Positions 18,073 to 28,631 of a DNA stretch of 64,000 nt are shown here, in pieces; position 1 is the first letter of the stretch; the number at the start of each line of letters is the position of its first letter. The stretch is from Bryopsis sp. KO-2023 (lineage: Eukaryota; Chlorophyta; Ulvophyceae; Bryopsidales; Bryopsidaceae). The translations under genes were made by a program, and so were the position numbers. The DNA lies in the NCBI GenBank assembly GCA_030272585.1, contig BSYQ01000005.1, positions 3,689,501-3,753,500 on the forward strand. Reading direction: 5' to 3'. The notes under the pieces were generated by a model. That model did no database searches, was not told the DNA's origin, and worked only from the letters and a program-made list of their open reading frames with translations.

Positions 18073-18147
18073 TGATACACGATACGGGACGTTGGTGGAC
18101 CGGCCCGCCCTCTTTGCGAGTTGTTCTTCTCGCTTTATCCCGTATCA
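18073..18147 (-). repeat. TRIM 5' terminal direct repeat (75 bp)
   Basis: Partner of 17605-17676 and 5' repeat in the element's minus-strand orientation. Confidence 0.85.
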
Positions 18148-18373
18148 TTCCCTCCTTTTCTTCCAATAATCTTTCTATTCATTGTTTCCCCTTTCCGTGC
18201 TTTTTTCTGTTTTTCTTTTTTCGATTCTTTCTCGAAAAAATATATATATATTGAGCTACCCGGGCGTGCCTGAAGCCGGAGCGCGCCGATCCCGTGGATC
18301 CCGATCTCGGTAATCTCGATCTCGCACAGGGTCGACAGAGTCTCCACGGAGCGAGCACCGGATACGTCGTCGA

Positions 18374-18455
18374 GCTGAGATGTCCGAGTGGTTAAGGAGG
18401 TGGACTCGAAATCCACTGGGTTTATCCCGCGCAGGTTCAAATCCTGCTCTCAGCG
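18374..18455 (+). tRNA. tRNA-Ser(CGA), unit 6
   Basis: Unit 6 copy of 1863-1944. Confidence 0.95.
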
Positions 18456-18507
18456 TCCCGCCCGTGCTTTTCTCGGAGCGGCCGAAGAAAGGGATGCAAG
18501 GAGGCTG

Positions 18508-18579
18508 CGCCGTTGCCGGGAATTGAACCCGGGTCTCCTGCGTGACAGGCAGGAATACTGACCACTATACTACAACGAC
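18508..18579 (-). tRNA. tRNA-Asp(GTC), unit 6
   Basis: Unit 6 copy of 1997-2068. Confidence 0.95.
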
Positions 18580-18687
18580 CCGATCACGACGATGAGGAGG
18601 CGACGAGGCCGGTGACGAGGCTGGTGACGAGGCTGATGATGAGGCCGGTGACGAGGATGGACCACGGGACGCCCCATGATGACGTGA

Positions 18688-18769
18688 GTTGGGGTGTCCG
18701 AGTGGTTAAGGAGGTGGACTAGAAATCCACTGGGTTTATCCCGCGCAGGTTCGAATCCTGCCCTCAACG
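18688..18769 (+). tRNA. tRNA-Ser(AGA), unit 6
   Basis: Unit 6 copy of 2177-2258. Confidence 0.95.
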
Positions 18770-18827
18770 AGGCGAGTGTTGAGTTCGCAAACGGAGGGGG
18801 TTTCGGAAAGGTTGCGAAAAGGTACGT

Positions 18828-18910
18828 TGTGGTGAGTGGGATTCGAACCCACGCTCGTCTCCGAACTAGAACCTGAATCTAGCGCCTTGGACCAACTCGG
18901 CCATCACCAC
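18828..18910 (-). tRNA. tRNA-Leu(CAG), unit 6
   Basis: Unit 6 copy of 2317-2399. Confidence 0.95.
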
Positions 18911-19027
18911 ACGATCAGACCTAGGGAGCCCCTCCCCACGAGGGCCCCGCCCCGGACCGGGGTCGGAACGGTGGAAGACGGCGCCGAGGAGCACTCCGAC
19001 ATCGTCGGCACGAAAACGTTTTCCGTG

Positions 19028-19113
19028 GCCTCGGTGGCGCAGTTGGTTAGCGCGTCGGTCTCATAACCTCGTGAGCCATCCGGAGGTCACCAGTTCGATC
19101 CTGGTCCGGGGCA
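19028..19113 (+). tRNA. tRNA-Met(CAT), unit 6
   Basis: Unit 6 copy of 2517-2602, with intron. Confidence 0.95.
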
Positions 19114-19179
19114 CTCCTCTTCTTTTCGGTCGAAGGAGAGCATCGCGCACACGAAAAAATGGAACGATCGGGGCACGCT

Positions 19180-19252
19180 CACACCCGGCGGGACTCGAAC
19201 CCGCAACCCCCAGATTAGAAGTCTGGTGCGCTATCCATTGCGCCACGGGTGC
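19180..19252 (-). tRNA. tRNA-Arg(TCT), unit 6
   Basis: Unit 6 copy of 2669-2741. Confidence 0.95.
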
Positions 19253-19396
19253 TCACGAGGGATGGTTCCCCGCGAGGCCGCAACGAGCGGCGAAAAGAAG
19301 GACAAGAGGGGGGAAAACGGGTGCCCTTTTGACGGGCCGTGGCGTTTCCACGTCGACCCCCACGGGGAACGACTCGTGATGACTCATTCTGAATGA

Positions 19397-19470
19397 GCCC
19401 GCTTAGCTCAGATGGCTAGAGCGCGCCCTTCGTAAGGGCGAGGCCGAGAGTTCGACTCTCTCAGTGGGCA
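19397..19470 (+). tRNA. tRNA-Thr(CGT), unit 6
   Basis: Unit 6 copy of 2886-2959. Confidence 0.95.
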
Positions 19471-19548
19471 ACCCTCCTTTTCCTCGCGGGGCAAATTCCG
19501 CCACGAACGAGGGGCCCCGAGGTCGGAACGCGACAAAGGCATCGCGTC

Positions 19549-19620
19549 GGGATGTTGGTCTAGTGGTATGATTCTCGCTTCGGGTGCGAGAGGTCCCGAG
19601 TTCGATTCCCGGACATCCCC
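19549..19620 (+). tRNA. tRNA-Pro(CGG), unit 6
   Basis: Unit 6 copy of 3038-3109. Confidence 0.94.
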
Positions 19621-19824
19621 CTCCCTCCATCGTCTCTTTCTCGGATCTCAGAGATCTTTTTATCGGATTCCGTCGATCTTTTTCTCGGATCTTAGAGATC
19701 TTTTCTTTCCGGATCTCAGAGATCTTTTTCTCGGATCTCCGAGATCTTTTTTTTTTTCCGGATCTCAAAGATTTTTCCCTCGGATCTCAGAGATCTTTTC
19801 CCCAACAGCGTGGCCCAAAGCTGG

Positions 19825-19898
19825 TGCCACCTGTGAGAGTCGAACTCACGGCCTTTCGCTTACAAAGCGAATGCTCTAACCATCTGAGCTAAGGTGGC
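19825..19898 (-). tRNA. tRNA-Thr(TGT), unit 7
   Basis: Unit 7 copy of 3315-3388. Confidence 0.95.
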
Positions 19899-20005
19899 TT
19901 CGGGGTCTCGCTACTCCCGCACGTGGGCGAACGACGAGGACGGTCGCTCTCGACTTCGTTTCGGGCCCGATCGCTCCCCTCCCGTCGCATGCTTCGCGTG
20001 GCGTC

Positions 20006-20079
20006 GGACCTGTAGCTCAGTCGGTTAGAGCGCTGGTCTTATGAGCCGGAAGTCGCGGGTTCAATCCCCGCCAGGTCCA
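20006..20079 (+). tRNA. tRNA-Ile(TAT), unit 7
   Basis: Unit 7 copy of 303-376. Confidence 0.93.
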
Positions 20080-20155
20080 CGACTCGCAAGAATGCACCGA
20101 CATCGCGTCCGTCCGAGAAAGACAAGAAGCACAACAACCAAGAAACGTGGGGGTG

Positions 20156-20236
20156 TGTGGCGAGTGGGATTTGAACCCACGCCCTTTCGGACTGGAACCT
20201 TACTCCAGCACCTTGGACCAACTCGGCCATCGCCAC
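20156..20236 (-). tRNA. tRNA-Leu(AAG), unit 7
   Basis: Unit 7 copy of 453-533. Confidence 0.9.
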
Positions 20237-20893
20237 GTTTGAGGGAGGGGAGGGACGGAAGGGATCCGTGGGACGGCAGCCCCCCATCGGGGTCGACGGA
20301 TGCAAGGGAGACGCTCGCCGCACGTTGAACGAGCTGAGATGTCCGAGTGGTGAAGGAGGTGGAGAGAGAGAGGAATGTGGGTTGGGTTACGTAAGGGTTT
20401 CTTTTTGGGGACAGTTCATTCTGTTCACGGCGCTGCCGCAAGGCAGTGTTACAGCCGTCCTGGCCTCCCAGAACGGCCGGATTTCGTTCAAGGCGTGTCA
20501 GTGAGCCTGGCGGTACGATTGTACCACAGGTCAGCTCACTGGTCACATCGATGGGACGGGTGAGTCGCATGTGACTCACCTGTACTACACTACAGTCTAC
20601 TTAAGGCGCACTTCGCGCCATTGTAATCATTCTTATTATTCTCTCACGCTTGGTCACTCCAGCCAGTCGTGACAGGCAGTTTCCGGATTCGTGAGTGGGA
20701 CACGGGACTGGGTGTTGTACGTTCAACTGGGGATCGGACCTCAAAATTCCGCCGATGTACAAAAGGCGTGTAAAAATGAATTCCAGGTGAAGGAGGTGGA
20801 CTCGAAATCCATTGGTGCTGTCATCGTAGCGCTCCGTCACAGCGTTGATGGGGCGCGCAACAACGACGCAGGAGGCGTTTGGGCCGTACGAGG

Positions 20894-20966
20894 TTCCGTC
20901 GCCGGGACTCGAACCCGGGTCTTGTGGGTGAAAGCCACATGTCCTGACCACCTAGACTACGACGGA
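20894..20966 (-). tRNA. tRNA-Glu(TTC), unit 7
   Basis: Unit 7 copy of 1191-1263. Confidence 0.95.
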
Positions 20967-21344
20967 AGATCCACGAGACACGTCCCGTATGCCGAGTTTC
21001 GGAGCGTCGAGGGTTTTTGGAAGCTGGCGGGAAGCTGGCGGGGACAAGTGCCCTCGCGCACGGGAACGGGGTTGCGCCAGAACTTCGGGAGGGTGTTCGT
21101 TCGTGGTTAGGACTCGTTTCGAGTTTTTTCATCGTTGCGATTTTTGGGTGCTCGGATTTGGATGCACGAGAGATATCAGTAATGGCCCATTTTGTTGGCT
21201 CGGATTGTCACGTAAAAGGAGTTGTTCGTTTTCCATGGGTTTTCGTGTCTCTTCGGATTTTGGTGTTTTTCTTTCCCTCTGGGAGACCGATTCGTTTCTC
21301 TCTATTTTCATCGTTCTTTTCTTATTTTTGTGCCGTTCTTTCCC

Positions 21345-21887
21345 TGATACACGATACGGGACGTTGGTGGACCGGCCCGCCCTCTTTGCGGGCTCTTCTC
21401 GCTTTATCCCGTATCATCTCGTCCCCCCTCGGGCCAGTGGTCGCCCTCGACCACCTTCTCCTTGTGCCCGTTACTCCATTCTCCTTGACCCTCTCTGCGA
21501 TTACCGGGTTACCGTTCTCTCGCGGGTCTATTCGGGGGTTCTCCAGGATCTTTCTTGTGATCCTCTGATCCTTTGTTCTTATCCCTTTGATCCGTCTAGT
21601 CTCTTGAGCTTATGGTCTTTTGCCTTGCTCTGCGGCGGCGATCACTGTGATGATCTCAGCCCCCTCCCCTCCTTCGCAGTGATCCTCATGCTCTTTCACC
21701 TCTCGTTACTACCACTCTCGGGTCAGAGGTGCCAACTCACTCTCAACTTCCATGGCCTCGCTAGGACTCGAACTTGTGACCTTCGGATCGCAAGTTCGGC
21801 TCCGAAACCAAATGATACACGATACGGGACGTTGGTGGACCGGCCCGCCCTCTTTGCGAGTTGTTCTTCTCGCTTTATCCCGTATCA
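21345..21887 (-). mobile_element. TRIM-like miniature LTR retrotransposon, unit 7 copy
   Basis: Same site, same TTCCC flanks and same 72/75-bp terminal repeats (21345-21416, 21813-21887) as the unit 6 copy; primer binding site at 21799-21810. The shared asymmetry of the two terminal repeats shows it arose by unit duplication, not by a second insertion. Confidence 0.85.
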
Positions 21888-22113
21888 TTCCCTCCTTTTC
21901 TTCCAATAATCTTTCTATTCATTGTTTCCCCTTTCCGTGCTTTTTTCTGTTTTTCTTTTTTCGATTCTTTCTCGAAAAAATATATATATATTGAGCTACC
22001 CGGGCGTGCCTGAAGCCGGAGCGCGCCGATCCCGTGGATCCCGATCTCGGTAATCTCGATCTCGCACAGGGTCGACAGAGTCTCCACGGAGCGAGCACCG
22101 GATACGTCGTCGA

Positions 22114-22195
22114 GCTGAGATGTCCGAGTGGTTAAGGAGGTGGACTCGAAATCCACTGGGTTTATCCCGCGCAGGTTCAAATCCTGCTCTCAGCG
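22114..22195 (+). tRNA. tRNA-Ser(CGA), unit 7
   Basis: Unit 7 copy of 1863-1944. Confidence 0.95.
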
Positions 22196-22247
22196 TCCCG
22201 CCCGTGCTTTTCTCGGAGCGGCCGAAGAAAGGGATGCAAGGAGGCTG

Positions 22248-22319
22248 CGCCGTTGCCGGGAATTGAACCCGGGTCTCCTGCGTGACAGGCAGGAATACTG
22301 ACCACTATACTACAACGAC
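22248..22319 (-). tRNA. tRNA-Asp(GTC), unit 7
   Basis: Unit 7 copy of 1997-2068. Confidence 0.95.
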
Positions 22320-22427
22320 CCGATCACGACGATGAGGAGGCGACGAGGCCGGTGACGAGGCTGGTGACGAGGCTGATGATGAGGCCGGTGACGAGGATGG
22401 ACCACGGGACGCCCCATGATGACGTGA

Positions 22428-22509
22428 GTTGGGGTGTCCGAGTGGTTAAGGAGGTGGACTAGAAATCCACTGGGTTTATCCCGCGCAGGTTCGAATCCTG
22501 CCCTCAACG
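22428..22509 (+). tRNA. tRNA-Ser(AGA), unit 7
   Basis: Unit 7 copy of 2177-2258. Confidence 0.95.
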
Positions 22510-22567
22510 AGGCGAGTGTTGAGTTCGCAAACGGAGGGGGTTTCGGAAAGGTTGCGAAAAGGTACGT

Positions 22568-22650
22568 TGTGGTGAGTGGGATTCGAACCCACGCTCGTCT
22601 CCGAACTAGAACCTGAATCTAGCGCCTTGGACCAACTCGGCCATCACCAC
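22568..22650 (-). tRNA. tRNA-Leu(CAG), unit 7
   Basis: Unit 7 copy of 2317-2399. Confidence 0.95.
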
Positions 22651-22767
22651 ACGATCAGACCTAGGGAGCCCCTCCCCACGAGGGCCCCGCCCCGGACCGG
22701 GGTCGGAACGGTGGAAGACGGCGCCGAGGAGCACTCCGACATCGTCGGCACGAAAACGTTTTCCGTG

Positions 22768-22853
22768 GCCTCGGTGGCGCAGTTGGTTAGCGCGTCGGTC
22801 TCATAACCTCGTGAGCCATCCGGAGGTCACCAGTTCGATCCTGGTCCGGGGCA
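22768..22853 (+). tRNA. tRNA-Met(CAT), unit 7
   Basis: Unit 7 copy of 2517-2602, with intron. Confidence 0.95.
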
Positions 22854-22919
22854 CTCCTCTTCTTTTCGGTCGAAGGAGAGCATCGCGCACACGAAAAAAT
22901 GGAACGATCGGGGCACGCT

Positions 22920-22992
22920 CACACCCGGCGGGACTCGAACCCGCAACCCCCAGATTAGAAGTCTGGTGCGCTATCCATTGCGCCACGGGTGC
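22920..22992 (-). tRNA. tRNA-Arg(TCT), unit 7
   Basis: Unit 7 copy of 2669-2741. Confidence 0.95.
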
Positions 22993-23136
22993 TCACGAGG
23001 GATGGTTCCCCGCGAGGCCGCAACGAGCGGCGAAAAGAAGGACAAGAGGGGGGAAAACGGGTGCCCTTTTGACGGGCCGTGGCGTTTCCACGTCGACCCC
23101 CACGGGGAACGACTCGTGATGACTCATTCTGAATGA

Positions 23137-23210
23137 GCCCGCTTAGCTCAGATGGCTAGAGCGCGCCCTTCGTAAGGGCGAGGCCGAGAGTTCGACTCTC
23201 TCAGTGGGCA
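23137..23210 (+). tRNA. tRNA-Thr(CGT), unit 7
   Basis: Unit 7 copy of 2886-2959. Confidence 0.95.
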
Positions 23211-23288
23211 ACCCTCCTTTTCCTCGCGGGGCAAATTCCGCCACGAACGAGGGGCCCCGAGGTCGGAACGCGACAAAGGCATCGCGTC

Positions 23289-23360
23289 GGGATGTTGGTC
23301 TAGTGGTATGATTCTCGCTTCGGGTGCGAGAGGTCCCGAGTTCGATTCCCGGACATCCCC
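23289..23360 (+). tRNA. tRNA-Pro(CGG), unit 7
   Basis: Unit 7 copy of 3038-3109. Confidence 0.94.
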
Positions 23361-23564
23361 CTCCCTCCATCGTCTCTTTCTCGGATCTCAGAGATCTTTT
23401 TATCGGATTCCGTCGATCTTTTTCTCGGATCTTAGAGATCTTTTCTTTCCGGATCTCAGAGATCTTTTTCTCGGATCTCCGAGATCTTTTTTTTTTTCCG
23501 GATCTCAAAGATTTTTCCCTCGGATCTCAGAGATCTTTTCCCCAACAGCGTGGCCCAAAGCTGG

Positions 23565-23638
23565 TGCCACCTGTGAGAGTCGAACTCACGGCCTTTCGCT
23601 TACAAAGCGAATGCTCTAACCATCTGAGCTAAGGTGGC
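23565..23638 (-). tRNA. tRNA-Thr(TGT), unit 8
   Basis: Unit 8 copy of 3315-3388. Confidence 0.95.
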
Positions 23639-23745
23639 TTCGGGGTCTCGCTACTCCCGCACGTGGGCGAACGACGAGGACGGTCGCTCTCGACTTCGTT
23701 TCGGGCCCGATCGCTCCCCTCCCGTCGCATGCTTCGCGTGGCGTC

Positions 23746-23819
23746 GGACCTGTAGCTCAGTCGGTTAGAGCGCTGGTCTTATGAGCCGGAAGTCGCGGGT
23801 TCAATCCCCGCCAGGTCCA
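23746..23819 (+). tRNA. tRNA-Ile(TAT), unit 8
   Basis: Unit 8 copy of 303-376. Confidence 0.93.
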
Positions 23820-23895
23820 CGACTCGCAAGAATGCACCGACATCGCGTCCGTCCGAGAAAGACAAGAAGCACAACAACCAAGAAACGTGGGGGTG

Positions 23896-23976
23896 TGTGG
23901 CGAGTGGGATTTGAACCCACGCCCTTTCGGACTGGAACCTTACTCCAGCACCTTGGACCAACTCGGCCATCGCCAC
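23896..23976 (-). tRNA. tRNA-Leu(AAG), unit 8
   Basis: Unit 8 copy of 453-533. Confidence 0.9.
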
Positions 23977-24633
23977 GTTTGAGGGAGGGGAGGGACGGAA
24001 GGGATCCGTGGGACGGCAGCCCCCCATCGGGGTCGACGGATGCAAGGGAGACGCTCGCCGCACGTTGAACGAGCTGAGATGTCCGAGTGGTGAAGGAGGT
24101 GGAGAGAGAGAGGAATGTGGGTTGGGTTACGTAAGGGTTTCTTTTTGGGGACAGTTCATTCTGTTCACGGCGCTGCCGCAAGGCAGTGTTACAGCCGTCC
24201 TGGCCTCCCAGAACGGCCGGATTTCGTTCAAGGCGTGTCAGTGAGCCTGGCGGTACGATTGTACCACAGGTCAGCTCACTGGTCACATCGATGGGACGGG
24301 TGAGTCGCATGTGACTCACCTGTACTACACTACAGTCTACTTAAGGCGCACTTCGCGCCATTGTAATCATTCTTATTATTCTCTCACGCTTGGTCACTCC
24401 AGCCAGTCGTGACAGGCAGTTTCCGGATTCGTGAGTGGGACACGGGACTGGGTGTTGTACGTTCAACTGGGGATCGGACCTCAAAATTCCGCCGATGTAC
24501 AAAAGGCGTGTAAAAATGAATTCCAGGTGAAGGAGGTGGACTCGAAATCCATTGGTGCTGTCATCGTAGCGCTCCGTCACAGCGTTGATGGGGCGCGCAA
24601 CAACGACGCAGGAGGCGTTTGGGCCGTACGAGG

Positions 24634-24706
24634 TTCCGTCGCCGGGACTCGAACCCGGGTCTTGTGGGTGAAAGCCACATGTCCTGACCACCTAGACTAC
24701 GACGGA
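24634..24706 (-). tRNA. tRNA-Glu(TTC), unit 8
   Basis: Unit 8 copy of 1191-1263. Confidence 0.95.
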
Positions 24707-25305
24707 AGATCCACGAGACACGTCCCGTATGCCGAGTTTCGGAGCGTCGAGGGTTTTTGGAAGCTGGCGGGAAGCTGGCGGGGACAAGTGCCCTCGCGCA
24801 CGGGAACGGGGTTGCGCCAGAACTTCGGGAGGGTGTTCGTTCGTGGTTAGGACTCGTTTCGAGTTTTTTCATCGTTGCGATTTTTGGGTGCTCGGATTTG
24901 GATGCACGAGAGATATCAGTAATGGCCCATTTTGTTGGCTCGGATTGTCACGTAAAAGGAGTTGTTCGTTTTCCATGGGTTTTCGTGTCTCTTCGGATTT
25001 TGGTGTTTTTCTTTCCCTCTGGGAGACCGATTCGTTTCTCTCTATTTTCATCGTTCTTTTCTTATTTTTGTGCCGTTCTTTCCCTCCTTTTCTTCCAATA
25101 ATCTTTCTATTCATTGTTTCCCCTTTCCGTGATTTTTTCTGTTTTTCTTTTTTCGATTCTTTCTCGAAAAAATATATATATATTGAGCTACCCGGGCGTG
25201 CCTGAAGCCGGAGCGCGCCGATCCCGTGGATCCCGATCTCGGTAATCTCGATCTCGCACAGGGTCGACAGAGTCTCCACGGAGCGAGCACCGGATACGTC
25301 GTCGA

Positions 25306-25387
25306 GCTGAGATGTCCGAGTGGTTAAGGAGGTGGACTCGAAATCCACTGGGTTTATCCCGCGCAGGTTCAAATCCTGCTCTCAGCG
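25306..25387 (+). tRNA. tRNA-Ser(CGA), unit 8
   Basis: Unit 8 copy of 1863-1944. Confidence 0.95.
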
Positions 25388-25439
25388 TCCCGCCCGTGCT
25401 TTTCTCGGAGCGGCCGAAGAAAGGGATGCAAGGAGGCTG

Positions 25440-25511
25440 CGCCGTTGCCGGGAATTGAACCCGGGTCTCCTGCGTGACAGGCAGGAATACTGACCACTAT
25501 ACTACAACGAC
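25440..25511 (-). tRNA. tRNA-Asp(GTC), unit 8
   Basis: Unit 8 copy of 1997-2068. Confidence 0.95.
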
Positions 25512-25619
25512 CCGATCACGACGATGAGGAGGCGACGAGGCCGGTGACGAGGCTGGTGACGAGGCTGATGATGAGGCCGGTGACGAGGATGGACCACGGG
25601 ACGCCCCATGATGACGTGA

Positions 25620-25701
25620 GTTGGGGTGTCCGAGTGGTTAAGGAGGTGGACTAGAAATCCACTGGGTTTATCCCGCGCAGGTTCGAATCCTGCCCTCAAC
25701 G
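25620..25701 (+). tRNA. tRNA-Ser(AGA), unit 8
   Basis: Unit 8 copy of 2177-2258. Confidence 0.95.
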
Positions 25702-25759
25702 AGGCGAGTGTTGAGTTCGCAAACGGAGGGGGTTTCGGAAAGGTTGCGAAAAGGTACGT

Positions 25760-25842
25760 TGTGGTGAGTGGGATTCGAACCCACGCTCGTCTCCGAACTA
25801 GAACCTGAATCTAGCGCCTTGGACCAACTCGGCCATCACCAC
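25760..25842 (-). tRNA. tRNA-Leu(CAG), unit 8
   Basis: Unit 8 copy of 2317-2399. Confidence 0.95.
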
Positions 25843-25959
25843 ACGATCAGACCTAGGGAGCCCCTCCCCACGAGGGCCCCGCCCCGGACCGGGGTCGGAA
25901 CGGTGGAAGACGGCGCCGAGGAGCACTCCGACATCGTCGGCACGAAAACGTTTTCCGTG

Positions 25960-26045
25960 GCCTCGGTGGCGCAGTTGGTTAGCGCGTCGGTCTCATAACC
26001 TCGTGAGCCATCCGGAGGTCACCAGTTCGATCCTGGTCCGGGGCA
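25960..26045 (+). tRNA. tRNA-Met(CAT), unit 8
   Basis: Unit 8 copy of 2517-2602, with intron. Confidence 0.95.
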
Positions 26046-26111
26046 CTCCTCTTCTTTTCGGTCGAAGGAGAGCATCGCGCACACGAAAAAATGGAACGAT
26101 CGGGGCACGCT

Positions 26112-26184
26112 CACACCCGGCGGGACTCGAACCCGCAACCCCCAGATTAGAAGTCTGGTGCGCTATCCATTGCGCCACGGGTGC
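26112..26184 (-). tRNA. tRNA-Arg(TCT), unit 8
   Basis: Unit 8 copy of 2669-2741. Confidence 0.95.
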
Positions 26185-26328
26185 TCACGAGGGATGGTTC
26201 CCCGCGAGGCCGCAACGAGCGGCGAAAAGAAGGACAAGAGGGGGGAAAACGGGTGCCCTTTTGACGGGCCGTGGCGTTTCCACGTCGACCCCCACGGGGA
26301 ACGACTCGTGATGACTCATTCTGAATGA

Positions 26329-26402
26329 GCCCGCTTAGCTCAGATGGCTAGAGCGCGCCCTTCGTAAGGGCGAGGCCGAGAGTTCGACTCTCTCAGTGGG
26401 CA
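26329..26402 (+). tRNA. tRNA-Thr(CGT), unit 8
   Basis: Unit 8 copy of 2886-2959. Confidence 0.95.
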
Positions 26403-26480
26403 ACCCTCCTTTTCCTCGCGGGGCAAATTCCGCCACGAACGAGGGGCCCCGAGGTCGGAACGCGACAAAGGCATCGCGTC

Positions 26481-26552
26481 GGGATGTTGGTCTAGTGGTA
26501 TGATTCTCGCTTCGGGTGCGAGAGGTCCCGAGTTCGATTCCCGGACATCCCC
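26481..26552 (+). tRNA. tRNA-Pro(CGG), unit 8
   Basis: Unit 8 copy of 3038-3109. Confidence 0.94.
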
Positions 26553-26756
26553 CTCCCTCCATCGTCTCTTTCTCGGATCTCAGAGATCTTTTTATCGGAT
26601 TCCGTCGATCTTTTTCTCGGATCTTAGAGATCTTTTCTTTCCGGATCTCAGAGATCTTTTTCTCGGATCTCCGAGATCTTTTTTTTTTTCCGGATCTCAA
26701 AGATTTTTCCCTCGGATCTCAGAGATCTTTTCCCCAACAGCGTGGCCCAAAGCTGG

Positions 26757-26830
26757 TGCCACCTGTGAGAGTCGAACTCACGGCCTTTCGCTTACAAAGC
26801 GAATGCTCTAACCATCTGAGCTAAGGTGGC
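26757..26830 (-). tRNA. tRNA-Thr(TGT), unit 9
   Basis: Unit 9 copy of 3315-3388. Confidence 0.95.
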
Positions 26831-26937
26831 TTCGGGGTCTCGCTACTCCCGCACGTGGGCGAACGACGAGGACGGTCGCTCTCGACTTCGTTTCGGGCCC
26901 GATCGCTCCCCTCCCGTCGCATGCTTCGCGTGGCGTC

Positions 26938-27011
26938 GGACCTGTAGCTCAGTCGGTTAGAGCGCTGGTCTTATGAGCCGGAAGTCGCGGGTTCAATCCC
27001 CGCCAGGTCCA
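26938..27011 (+). tRNA. tRNA-Ile(TAT), unit 9
   Basis: Unit 9 copy of 303-376. Confidence 0.93.
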
Positions 27012-27087
27012 CGACTCGCAAGAATGCACCGACATCGCGTCCGTCCGAGAAAGACAAGAAGCACAACAACCAAGAAACGTGGGGGTG

Positions 27088-27168
27088 TGTGGCGAGTGGG
27101 ATTTGAACCCACGCCCTTTCGGACTGGAACCTTACTCCAGCACCTTGGACCAACTCGGCCATCGCCAC
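27088..27168 (-). tRNA. tRNA-Leu(AAG), unit 9
   Basis: Unit 9 copy of 453-533. Confidence 0.9.
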
Positions 27169-27825
27169 GTTTGAGGGAGGGGAGGGACGGAAGGGATCCG
27201 TGGGACGGCAGCCCCCCATCGGGGTCGACGGATGCAAGGGAGACGCTCGCCGCACGTTGAACGAGCTGAGATGTCCGAGTGGTGAAGGAGGTGGAGAGAG
27301 AGAGGAATGTGGGTTGGGTTACGTAAGGGTTTCTTTTTGGGGACAGTTCATTCTGTTCACGGCGCTGCCGCAAGGCAGTGTTACAGCCGTCCTGGCCTCC
27401 CAGAACGGCCGGATTTCGTTCAAGGCGTGTCAGTGAGCCTGGCGGTACGATTGTACCACAGGTCAGCTCACTGGTCACATCGATGGGACGGGTGAGTCGC
27501 ATGTGACTCACCTGTACTACACTACAGTCTACTTAAGGCGCACTTCGCGCCATTGTAATCATTCTTATTATTCTCTCACGCTTGGTCACTCCAGCCAGTC
27601 GTGACAGGCAGTTTCCGGATTCGTGAGTGGGACACGGGACTGGGTGTTGTACGTTCAACTGGGGATCGGACCTCAAAATTCCGCCGATGTACAAAAGGCG
27701 TGTAAAAATGAATTCCAGGTGAAGGAGGTGGACTCGAAATCCATTGGTGCTGTCATCGTAGCGCTCCGTCACAGCGTTGATGGGGCGCGCAACAACGACG
27801 CAGGAGGCGTTTGGGCCGTACGAGG

Positions 27826-27898
27826 TTCCGTCGCCGGGACTCGAACCCGGGTCTTGTGGGTGAAAGCCACATGTCCTGACCACCTAGACTACGACGGA
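27826..27898 (-). tRNA. tRNA-Glu(TTC), unit 9
   Basis: Unit 9 copy of 1191-1263. Confidence 0.95.
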
Positions 27899-28497
27899 AG
27901 ATCCACGAGACACGTCCCGTATGCCGAGTTTCGGAGCGTCGAGGGTTTTTGGAAGCTGGCGGGAAGCTGGCGGGGACAAGTGCCCTCGCGCACGGGAACG
28001 GGGTTGCGCCAGAACTTCGGGAGGGTGTTCGTTCGTGGTTAGGACTCGTTTCGAGTTTTTTCATCGTTGCGATTTTTGGGTGCTCGGATTTGGATGCACG
28101 AGAGATATCAGTAATGGCCCATTTTGTTGGCTCGGATTGTCACGTAAAAGGAGTTGTTCGTTTTCCATGGGTTTTCGTGTCTCTTCGGATTTTGGTGTTT
28201 TTCTTTCCCTCTGGGAGACCGATTCGTTTCTCTCTATTTTCATCGTTCTTTTCTTATTTTTGTGCCGTTCTTTCCCTCCTTTTCTTCCAATAATCTTTCT
28301 ATTCATTGTTTCCCCTTTCCGTGATTTTTTCTGTTTTTCTTTTTTCGATTCTTTCTCGAAAAAATATATATATATTGAGCTACCCGGGCGTGCCTGAAGC
28401 CGGAGCGCGCCGATCCCGTGGATCCCGATCTCGGTAATCTCGATCTCGCACAGGGTCGACAGAGTCTCCACGGAGCGAGCACCGGATACGTCGTCGA

Positions 28498-28579
28498 GCT
28501 GAGATGTCCGAGTGGTTAAGGAGGTGGACTCGAAATCCACTGGGTTTATCCCGCGCAGGTTCAAATCCTGCTCTCAGCG
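28498..28579 (+). tRNA. tRNA-Ser(CGA), unit 9
   Basis: Unit 9 copy of 1863-1944. Confidence 0.95.
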
Positions 28580-28631
28580 TCCCGCCCGTGCTTTTCTCGG
28601 AGCGGCCGAAGAAAGGGATGCAAGGAGGCTG

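Larger units (their letters stand above)
17605..18147 (-). mobile_element. TRIM-like miniature LTR retrotransposon, unit 6 copy
   Basis: A 543-bp insertion flanked by TTCCC on both sides (17600-17604, 18148-18152); removing it and one TTCCC restores the normal unit. Direct terminal repeats of 72 bp (17605-17676) and 75 bp (18073-18147) each start TGATAC and end GTATCA. On the minus strand the 5' terminal repeat is followed after 2 nt by TGGTTTCGGAGC, a primer binding site, and the other repeat is preceded by the purine tract GAGGGGGGACGAGA. The 396-bp interior has no gag or pol. Size and layout fit a non-autonomous TRIM; mobilisation by a resident Ty3/gypsy element with the same primer site is inferred. 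Confidence 0.85.
15964..19703 (+). repeat. Array unit 6, carrying the TRIM-like element
   Basis: 3740 bp: a normal 11-T, C-marker unit plus 548 bp (543-bp element and 5-bp target duplication) in the Glu/Ser(CGA) spacer. Serine pseudogene with insertion at 16593-17076. Confidence 0.97.
19704..23443 (+). repeat. Array unit 7, carrying the TRIM-like element
   Basis: 3740 bp and indistinguishable from unit 6 by eye, including the inserted element. Serine pseudogene with insertion at 20333-20816. Confidence 0.97.
23444..26635 (+). repeat. Array unit 8
   Basis: Complete unit, 11-T form, with A at the 1689-equivalent marker (25132). Serine pseudogene with insertion at 24073-24556. Confidence 0.97.

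Noticed and set aside
17249..18169. 306-codon frame in unit 6 (and 20989-21909 in unit 7)
   Set aside because: It is the 158-codon spacer frame of other units lengthened by the in-frame TRIM insertion. It starts in spacer and crosses terminal repeats; no domain is visible.
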